This document shows, piece after piece, positions 58,018 to 64,000 of a DNA stretch of 64,000 nucleotides; position 1 is the stretch's first letter; each line of letters opens with the position of its first letter. The stretch is from Solimicrobium sp040544425 (GTDB taxonomy: Bacteria > Pseudomonadota > Gammaproteobacteria > Burkholderiales > Burkholderiaceae_D), in NCBI GenBank assembly GCA_040544425.1, contig JBEONO010000007.1:62001-126000 (forward strand), written 5' to 3'. The notes below the pieces were generated by a model. It had not been told where the DNA came from. It made no database searches and saw only the letters and a program-made list of their open reading frames with translations. The position numbers and the translations under genes were made by a program.

Positions 58018-59001
58018 ATGACTACAGTTTTTGTGACAGGTGCGAGCGGATTTTTGGGCGGCCATATTCTCTCCGAGCTGGTCAAGGCTGGCCATACTGT
58101 GAAGGCCCTGTCGCGCCGTTCTGACTCGGACGCTGCGATTGCCATCCTGGGCGGCACGCCGGTACGGTCATCGCTCAATGACGTGGAATCGCTGAAGATT
58201 GCGCTGGCAGATTGCAGTGCCGTATTTCATGCCGCCGCCGATACCAGCATGTGGAAGCCGCATGCTTCTATCCAGTCTGCAACCAATGTGCTGGGTACGC
58301 ATAACCTGCTTAAGGCGGCCCGGTCGCAAGGTGTCGAGGCATTTATTCATACCTCGTCGGTATCGGCATTTTCTCACCTGGTCACAGAAACTTTGGTCGA
58401 ATCGCTGGCCCAGCGCGGCGGTGAAAGCTGGATTAATTATGAGCGCAGCAAATATATGAGCGAACAGTTGGTCAGAGATTCGGCGCTGCCATGGATCGTA
58501 TTCAACCCGGCCAATATTATCGGTCCGGGCGACCGGCATAACTGGGCACGCATGATCATGCTGATCGATCAGGAGCGCCTGCCTGGTGTACCACCCGGGA
58601 CAGGAAGTTTTGCCGATGTGCGCGAGGTTGCCCGCGCGCAGATCCGGGCCTGGCAGGACCAGCGTTTTGGGCAATGTTATTTAACCGGCGGCGAAGCTGT
58701 AAAGTTTATTGATTTTGTCCATAAGGTCGGCGCGCAGCTCGGAAAAAAAACGCCGAAGCGCAGCATGCCGGTCTGGGCAATCATGAGTTACGCGCGGCTG
58801 TGCGATGCCTGGTCAAGAATCTCGGGCAAGGAACCGGAGGTCACACCGGAGAGCGCAACGTTGACTTCTTATGGACGTTTAGTTGATTCGTCCAAGGCGG
58901 TGCGGGAACTGGATTATCGGATTACACCGATCGATACCCTGATTGAGGATACGCTGGCGTGGATGCGGCTTGAGAGATTGGTTGAGAAACGATTGAGTTG
59001 A
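58018..59001 (+). CDS. NAD-dependent epimerase/dehydratase (extended SDR)
   Basis: A 327-residue Rossmann protein with FVTGASGFLGGHIL, a catalytic YERSK (Tyr-x3-Lys) and PANIIGPGDRHNW, the pattern of dihydroflavonol-4-reductase-like or 3-beta-HSD-like bacterial extended SDRs. ATG 58018 follows GGAGG 8 bases upstream. A TATAAT at 57982-57987 is a likely -10 element, 30 bases upstream. The substrate is unknown. It is divergent from the spermidine-synthase-like gene. Confidence 0.9.
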   Translation: MTTVFVTGASGFLGGHILSELVKAGHTVKALSRRSDSDAAIAILGGTPVRSSLNDVESLKIALADCSAVFHAAADTSMWKPHASIQSATNVLGTHNLLKAARSQGVEAFIHTSSVSAFSHLVTETLVESLAQRGGESWINYERSKYMSEQLVRDSALPWIVFNPANIIGPGDRHNWARMIMLIDQERLPGVPPGTGSFADVREVARAQIRAWQDQRFGQCYLTGGEAVKFIDFVHKVGAQLGKKTPKRSMPVWAIMSYARLCDAWSRISGKEPEVTPESATLTSYGRLVDSSKAVRELDYRITPIDTLIEDTLAWMRLERLVEKRLS

Positions 59002-59040
59002 TCTGGTGCTTTAAAAATTGTGTTCATATGAACTCTCGCC

Positions 59041-59156
59041 TGGGCGACCCCGTCCAGGCGACCCCGTCTTTCCCGCGGCCTTAGGCGGGAACCCAGCGTC
59101 GTCTGGTTGAGAATGTATGGATTCCCGCCTGAACCCGCGGGAATGACGCTGGTTTT
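59041..59156. repeat. Composite inverted-repeat element
   Basis: Nested palindromes: CCAGCGTC (about 59093) with GACGCTGG (about 59145), an inner ATTCCCGC/GCGGGAAT hairpin, and a left TTCCCGC/GCGGGAA hairpin. The ATTCCC...GGGAAT core is a familiar dispersed repeat of proteobacteria. The left module is shared with the repeat at 45961-46009. Confidence 0.8.
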
Positions 59157-59177
59157 AAAAAAGGAAAACAACTGAAT

Positions 59178-60953
59178 ATGTCTAAAAAAAATCTGTCACT
59201 GATTACGCTGGCATTTTGTCTGCTCAATACCTCGCTGTATGCCAGCACCGCCGCAGCTGGCACGACCAAACATCAAACCTTGAATGCGCTGTTCGCGGCG
59301 GAATGGGAGCGCGGCTTGCGCGAGTCGCCCGAGAGCGCGACCAATTATGGCGATACGCGTTTTAACGATCGCTGGACTGACTGGAGTATCAGCGCAATCG
59401 AACTGCGCGCCAGGGAAGACCGTGCCGCGCTCGACCAGTTACATGCAATCGGCCGGTCCGGATTGTCTCCCGACGATCAGCTCAATTACGATATCTTCGA
59501 ATGGGAATTGCGCAATCAGGTGGAGCGCCAGAAATTTCGCGAGTATCTGCAACCGGTGAATCACAAGAACGGACCGCAGCTCGATGACGGGATTGCTGAA
59601 TCCATCGAATTCAATGCCGCCAAAGACTATCGCGATTTTCTGGTGCGCCTGAACGGCATGCCGCAACATATTGCCCAGATTCAGGCATTGATGCAGCAGG
59701 GTGTGGAGCAGGGATATACGCCGCCGAAAATTATCATGGAGCGCGTCCCCGCGCAGATCGCCTTGCAGATCGTCGACGATCCGAAAAAAAGCCCCTTCTA
59801 TCGTCCGTTCCTGAAATTCAATGCAGCCATTTCAGAAGCCGACCGCGCTACGCTCAGCGCTGAAGCCGAGTTTATCATTCGCGACAAACTGGTTCCGGCG
59901 TTCCGTCATTTTGACAGCTACCTGCGCAACGACTACCTTCCGCGCAGCCGTAGTTCGATCGCCGCCTCAGATCTGCCAAACGGCAAAGCTTATTATGATT
60001 TCAAAGTGCGCGATCAGACCACCACCAGTCTGACTGCCGAGCAGATCCACGAAATCGGATTGCAGGAAGTCGAACGGCTGCACGCACGCATGGAAAAATT
60101 GAAAAATGAAATTGGTTTTAAAGGGAATTTGCAGGAATTCTTCAGCTATCTGCGCAGTGATCCGCAGTTTTTCTTCAAGACTCCAAACGAGTTGTTCACT
60201 GCCTATGCGGCGCTGGCCAAGCGCATCGACCCGGAGCTGGTGCGCGTGTTCAAGGAGATCCCGCGTCTGCCTTACGGGGTGCGGGCGATTCCGGACAATG
60301 CCGCACCGGACACCACGACTGCGTATTATCAACCCGGTGCCTCAGATGGCACGCGCCCGGGATTTTTTTACGTGAATCTGTACAAGCCAGAATCACGTCC
60401 AAGCTGGGAGATGATGCCGCTGACCTTGCATGAGGCAGTACCGGGTCATCATTTTCAATTTGCCCGCGGCCTGGAACTGCCCGAAGCCCCGATGTTTCGC
60501 AAGACGGCCTATTTTGTGGCGTATGGTGAGGGCTGGGCGCTGTATGCCGAACAGCTCGGTTACGACATGGGCCTGTACGATAACCGCTACGATCAGTTCG
60601 GTCAGCTGACTTATGAAATGTGGCGTGCCGTGCGGCTGGTGGTTGATACCGGCATGCATGCCAAGGGCTGGAGCCGCGAACAGGCGATTGCCTACTTCAA
60701 GGAAAATACCGCCAAGACCGAGCTCGATATCGTCAATGAGATTGATCGCTACATCGGCGATCCCGGTCAGGCGCTGGCGTATAAAATCGGCCAGCTGAAA
60801 ATCTCGGCGCTGCGCACCAAGGCGCACGAGCAATTGGGCGACAGCTTCGATCTGCGTGAATTCAACGACGCCGTGCTGGCTGTGGGCTCGGTGCCATTGA
60901 CGGCGCTGGAAGCCAGGATTGATGACTGGATCGCTGAGAAAAAAGGACGCTGA
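59178..60953 (+). CDS. DUF885 family secreted metallopeptidase-like protein
   Basis: A 591-residue protein with a signal peptide (ITLAFCLLNTSLYASTAAAG). The DUF885 hallmark is TLHEAVPGHHFQFARGLE, an HE-x3-GHH zinc-binding segment, followed downstream by YGEGWALYAEQLGYDMGLY providing a further glutamate ligand. The family is distantly related to M3/M32 peptidases and is usually exported; substrate not known. A terminator follows. The gene stands alone between the dispersed repeat and the GntR operon. Confidence 0.92.
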   Translation: MSKKNLSLITLAFCLLNTSLYASTAAAGTTKHQTLNALFAAEWERGLRESPESATNYGDTRFNDRWTDWSISAIELRAREDRAALDQLHAIGRSGLSPDDQLNYDIFEWELRNQVERQKFREYLQPVNHKNGPQLDDGIAESIEFNAAKDYRDFLVRLNGMPQHIAQIQALMQQGVEQGYTPPKIIMERVPAQIALQIVDDPKKSPFYRPFLKFNAAISEADRATLSAEAEFIIRDKLVPAFRHFDSYLRNDYLPRSRSSIAASDLPNGKAYYDFKVRDQTTTSLTAEQIHEIGLQEVERLHARMEKLKNEIGFKGNLQEFFSYLRSDPQFFFKTPNELFTAYAALAKRIDPELVRVFKEIPRLPYGVRAIPDNAAPDTTTAYYQPGASDGTRPGFFYVNLYKPESRPSWEMMPLTLHEAVPGHHFQFARGLELPEAPMFRKTAYFVAYGEGWALYAEQLGYDMGLYDNRYDQFGQLTYEMWRAVRLVVDTGMHAKGWSREQAIAYFKENTAKTELDIVNEIDRYIGDPGQALAYKIGQLKISALRTKAHEQLGDSFDLREFNDAVLAVGSVPLTALEARIDDWIAEKKGR

Positions 60954-60984
60954 TCTTGATTGTGTAATCCGTGGCTGTTTTCCC

Positions 60985-61007
60985 GGAGGCCTTTGGCCTC
61001 CTTTTTT
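60985..61007 (+). terminator. Terminator after the DUF885 gene
   Basis: A 7-base perfect stem, GGAGGCC (60985-60991) with GGCCTCC (60995-61001), a TTT loop, and six T's after it. Confidence 0.88.
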
Positions 61008-61022
61008 ATGCCTGAAAACTTC

Positions 61023-61078
61023 TTGACAGCCTTAAAATCACTGTTATACTTAACTACAACACTAAGTTTTCATAACTT
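61023..61078 (+). promoter_or_regulatory. Promoter and candidate operator of the GntR-ABC operon
   Basis: TTGACA (61023-61028), 16 bases, TATACT (61045-61050): a near-consensus sigma-70 promoter. Just downstream is AAGTT-TTCAT-AACTT (61064-61078), flanked by CAAC/GGTTG that extends the symmetry. Its position overlapping the transcript start fits an operator for the YtrA-type repressor encoded next. Confidence 0.75.
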
Positions 61079-61111
61079 GGTTGAGAGTGAAGTTCAAGCG
61101 GGGGAACAGGC

Positions 61112-61480
61112 ATGGCAATAAACTGGAATGACAAAGCGCCGATTTATCTGCAATTGAAAGAGCGGGTGGTTTCCATGATGCTGGATGAAGTTGTCAAATC
61201 TGGAGACGCGCTGCCGTCAGTGCGCCAGATCGCAGCGGAATATTCGCTCAATCCGATTACCGTCTCGCGCGCTTACCAAGAATTGGTCGACGAAGAACTG
61301 ATCGAAAAAAGAAGGGGGATGGGTATGTATGTCACTGAAGGTGCGCGCGACAAATTATTGGCCAGCGAGCGGGAACGCTTTGTACACACCGAATGGCCGG
61401 CCTTGCTGGAGCGGATCAAACGTCTCGGCATCAAGCTGGAAGATCTGCTCAAAGCCAACAATGCCGGAGGTGCAGCATGA
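61112..61480 (+). CDS. GntR-family repressor, YtrA type
   Basis: A 122-residue regulator: an N-terminal winged helix (APIYLQLKERVVSMMLDEVV, ALPSVRQIAAEYSLNPITVS) and a short C-terminal helix pair, the small effector domain of the YtrA subgroup. YtrA regulators sit in front of ABC transporters and respond to cell-wall or small-molecule stress. The gene overlaps the next start by 4 bases and is followed by the ATPase and permease. Autoregulation through 61064-61078 is likely. Confidence 0.92.
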   Translation: MAINWNDKAPIYLQLKERVVSMMLDEVVKSGDALPSVRQIAAEYSLNPITVSRAYQELVDEELIEKRRGMGMYVTEGARDKLLASERERFVHTEWPALLERIKRLGIKLEDLLKANNAGGAA

Positions 61481-62334
61481 CCAGCATCGTTTCAGCCAGG
61501 GGCATCAGCAAACATTACGGCAGGCATGTCGCGGTCGACAATATCAGTTTTGAGATTCCGCTCGGACGCATCGTCGGACTGATCGGGCCGAATGGCTCGG
61601 GTAAAACCACCACCTTGAAAGCACTGCTGGGCCTGATTCCCTTCGAGGGGGAGTTGTCGGTGCTGGGACTTGACCCACGTACCCAGCGCGACCAGCTGAT
61701 GCAGGACGTGTGCTTCATCGCTGATGTGGCGATTTTGCCGGGCTGGTTGCGGGTCGGTGATGCGATTGATTTTTTGGAAGGGATTCATCCCAGATTCAAC
61801 CGCGCCAAGGCAGAACGCTATATCGCGCACTCGAAATTGAAACCGGACATGAAGGTCAAGGCGATGTCCAAGGGCATGATCGTGCAACTGCACCTGGCCC
61901 TGGTGATGGCAATCGATGCCAAATTGCTGGTGCTGGACGAACCGACCCTGGGTCTGGATATTCTGTATCGCAAACAGTTTTACCAGAACCTGCTGGAAGA
62001 TTATTTTGACGAACAAAAGACCATCATCATCACGACCCATCAGGTTGAGGAAGTCGAAACGATCTTGAGCGACCTGATGTTTATCCGCGATGGCAAGATT
62101 GTGCTCAGCGCCTCGATGGAAGACCTCGGACAGCGCTACGTTGAAGTGATGGTGGAACCGGACCGGCTGGCCGCAGCAAATGCACTGGGACCGATCGATC
62201 AGCGCAGCGTGTTTGGAAAATCAGTGATGTTATTTGACGGTGTGGCGCGCGAACAATTATCGGTATTGGGCGAGACCCGTAATCCCAGTATTGCCGATCT
62301 GTTCGTCGCAACAATGAAAGGAAGCTACGCATGA
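61477..62334 (+). CDS. ABC transporter ATP-binding protein (YtrB-like)
   Basis: A 285-residue ATPase: Walker A GPNGSGKTT near residue 42, a signature region AMSKGMIVQLHLAL (SKGM in place of LSGGQ, as in YtrB-like proteins), Walker B LLVLDEPTLGLD, and the switch TTHQVEEVE. The true start is ATG 61477, which overlaps the GntR stop (ATGA); the longer upstream frame is the shadow of the GntR gene. It would drive the permease encoded next. Confidence 0.93.
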   Translation: MTSIVSARGISKHYGRHVAVDNISFEIPLGRIVGLIGPNGSGKTTTLKALLGLIPFEGELSVLGLDPRTQRDQLMQDVCFIADVAILPGWLRVGDAIDFLEGIHPRFNRAKAERYIAHSKLKPDMKVKAMSKGMIVQLHLALVMAIDAKLLVLDEPTLGLDILYRKQFYQNLLEDYFDEQKTIIITTHQVEEVETILSDLMFIRDGKIVLSASMEDLGQRYVEVMVEPDRLAAANALGPIDQRSVFGKSVMLFDGVAREQLSVLGETRNPSIADLFVATMKGSYA

Positions 62335-63296
62335 AAACGATGAAATGGTTGATCCGGCGTGAAGTCTGGGAAAACAAAGGCGCGTTTTTTCGTGCTCCAT
62401 TGATTCTTTCTGCGGTGATGATTTTCTTCCTGCTTCTGACTTTGGGGATGGGTAAAAATCTTGAGCACCTGAAGATCAATGATATGGAATACAACCATAT
62501 TGGTGACGCGGTATCGGTCGGCGCCGGCGAACTGGCGGCGATCGCCGAAGCGATCAGCACGCAATACATGTGGTTCGCTTCGCCGCTGTTTGTCATGCTC
62601 AGCTTTGTCATTTTCTTTTACTGTCTGAACGCCTTGTATGAAGACCGGCGCAATCGCAGCATTCTATTCTGGAAATCGCTGCCGATTTCCGACACCAATA
62701 CGGTGCTGTCAAAACTGATCACGGCTGTCGTGGTGATCCCGCTGGTCTGCATCGTCGTGGCATCAGCTACTGCCCTGATCGCCGCCATACTGGGTTGTGT
62801 CGCCTTGTCCGCCAAGGGCATTCATGTTTTTGGCCTGGTACTGTCCACGCCGGATTTTTATCTGACGCCATTTGAATTGCTTGCGATCCTGCCGGTTTAT
62901 TTTTTGTGGGCCTTGCCCACCGTTGGCTGGCTGCTGATGGTGTCATCCTGGGCGCGCTCCAAAGTATTTTTGTGGGCCGTCGGTGTGCCTGGTTTGTCGG
63001 TGGTGTTGTTGATCTGGGCCGAAAAAATGTTTGGTTTTGGTCTGAATATCGGCTGGTATATGAAAAATATCGTTGCGCGCCTGTTGTTGAGTATCGTCCC
63101 CGGCGGATGGCTGCAGGTCAGTGCCAATCAGGTTGAGAAATCGTTTGATCTACATAAAGGCGGGGGAACTATGTCGTACATGTTGATGCATTCATGGGAA
63201 GCGATCGGCAGTGTTGATCTGTGGGCCGGTGCCGTGGCCGGTGCGGTCATGATCGGTGTGGCGATTTATATGCGGCGCTGGCGAGAGGAAGCTTAA
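62331..63296 (+). CDS. ABC-2 type transporter permease
   Basis: A 321-residue membrane protein with about six hydrophobic segments (FRAPLILSAVMIFFLLLTLG; LFVMLSFVIFFYCLNALY; IVVASATALIAAILGCVAL; others to the C-terminus) and the EDRRNRSILFWKSLPISDT loop typical of ABC-2 permeases. It overlaps the ATPase stop by 4 bases. GntR-ATPase-permease is a full YtrA-type unit; the transported compound is unknown. Confidence 0.92.
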   Translation: MKTMKWLIRREVWENKGAFFRAPLILSAVMIFFLLLTLGMGKNLEHLKINDMEYNHIGDAVSVGAGELAAIAEAISTQYMWFASPLFVMLSFVIFFYCLNALYEDRRNRSILFWKSLPISDTNTVLSKLITAVVVIPLVCIVVASATALIAAILGCVALSAKGIHVFGLVLSTPDFYLTPFELLAILPVYFLWALPTVGWLLMVSSWARSKVFLWAVGVPGLSVVLLIWAEKMFGFGLNIGWYMKNIVARLLLSIVPGGWLQVSANQVEKSFDLHKGGGTMSYMLMHSWEAIGSVDLWAGAVAGAVMIGVAIYMRRWREEA

Positions 63297-63862
63297 AAGG
63301 TCTGGCGCAGGCCGACCTGGATCCCTTTTGAACCACCGCCGGACAGGGAAGAAAACGGATTCACCACGCTGCCGGAGTTATCGCAGCGGGTTCGCGAAAT
63401 GAACAGCTTGGATGTGGCGGACAGTCTGAAGGCGTAGGCCAGCGAATAATATTTGACTGGCAAGGAAGTTGGGTTGTCGGGCTTGTTATATTGTTCAATC
63501 GAAGTCGTAAACTCGGTGTTGGATGCGTTGCCAAGACCAAGACCAAAACGGGAGCTGCTGCGACCGGTGCCATTGGGCTTTTGGTCAGACTCATCATGGT
63601 AGCCGTCGGATTGGTGCGTCAGAGATAAGCTGCCCCATCTGCCGGACAGTTCCATTTGCGACTGACGGCCGAACGACACGCCGGTTTGTCCAAAGAGTTG
63701 GTTGGTGTCCGTTGCCCAGCTGTTGTGACTCAAATCGAGGAAACTGTAGGTGCCCTTGTCATTGCTGTAGATTTCGAACTTTTCCTGGGCATGACAAGGC
63801 AGCAATACAAGATTGCAAAAACACAGGCCAAGCCCGATTGTGTGTTTTCCCAAACCGTTCAT
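63293..63862 (-). CDS. Putative outer-membrane or secreted beta protein
   Basis: A 189-residue protein with a signal peptide (LGLCFCNLVLLPCHAQ, cleavage after Ala). The mature part has alternating residues of amphipathic strands (YSFLDLSHNSW, MELSGRWGSLSLTH, YYSLAYAFRLSATSKLFIS) and ends in Phe (VGLRQTF), the rule for outer-membrane barrels. The tail resembles the last strands of Burkholderiales porins, but the protein is half their length. It converges on the ABC permease with a 4-base overlap. Function not known. Confidence 0.75.
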   Translation of the reverse strand: MNGLGKHTIGLGLCFCNLVLLPCHAQEKFEIYSNDKGTYSFLDLSHNSWATDTNQLFGQTGVSFGRQSQMELSGRWGSLSLTHQSDGYHDESDQKPNGTGRSSSRFGLGLGNASNTEFTTSIEQYNKPDNPTSLPVKYYSLAYAFRLSATSKLFISRTRCDNSGSVVNPFSSLSGGGSKGIQVGLRQTF

Positions 63863-64000
63863 CTTCTACCCCAGTCAAAAACCTATTCTCTGCCAAGCTC
63901 AGGTGCGAGCTGTTGATTTCGCGTAAAAATTGATGAAGCTTGTGCAGAGTACACGGGTTTAGTCAACCGGGATAGCGGTGATGTGCAAACAATGTAACCA

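Overview
The window looks like a chromosomal stretch of a betaproteobacterium of the order Burkholderiales, most likely Oxalobacteraceae. This is an inference from the rpsU-yqeY-dnaG-rpoD block, the SURF1-RegB-RegA arrangement and many Burkholderiales-type hypothetical genes; no rRNA is present to confirm it. Base composition is moderately GC-rich, with AT-rich pockets (for example 2.7-3.4 kb and around 19.5-20 kb).

Layout. 1-2.4 kb: 3' end of a SURF1 oxidase-assembly gene followed by a redox two-component pair (RegB/RegA type). 2.7-8.3 kb: a truncated PAS kinase, an aldo/keto reductase, tRNA-Ser(GGA), a YjfB-like small protein, a glycine-zipper envelope protein, ybiB and a BaiN-type flavoprotein. 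8.5-14.4 kb: the macromolecular-synthesis block rpsU, yqeY, dnaG, rpoD (with an unusually long Lys/Ala-rich N-terminus) and a CAU tRNA. 14.6-22.6 kb: a MOSC/ferredoxin-reductase fusion, a lipoprotein, a ClpP-like protease, a TacA/TacT-type toxin-antitoxin pair and an old yellow enzyme.

22.7-51.6 kb is the most interesting part. It is a dense island of stress, redox and storage genes: two NarX/DevS-like kinases, a LuxR-type response regulator, a CRP/FNR regulator without the N-terminal iron-sulfur cysteines, a phosphoribosyltransferase with an adjacent hydrolase, a nitroreductase, a zinc alcohol dehydrogenase, a DksA-like protein, two three-BON proteins, PagL, a cyclopropane fatty acid synthase, a CHAD protein, and a lipid-storage set (alpha/beta hydrolase, two-domain fatty acyl reductase, acyl-CoA ligase, phasin, FFLEELY-motif protein, wax ester synthase/DGAT). 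I found nine FNR-type sites (TTGAT/C-N4-A/GTCAA) placed in its promoter regions. Gene content and wiring recall the mycobacterial DosR dormancy regulon, but apparently under FNR-type control.

51.4-56.0 kb carries a clear scar. Three short segments (3' ends of the wax synthase, a diguanylate cyclase and a spermidine-synthase-like gene) each occur twice in an order that fits a tandem duplication followed by an internal deletion and insertion of an orphan Ser-rich gene. 56-64 kb: a spermidine-synthase-like membrane protein, an NAD-dependent epimerase/dehydratase, a DUF885 metallopeptidase, a GntR(YtrA)-ABC transporter operon with a recognisable promoter and operator, and a putative outer-membrane protein.
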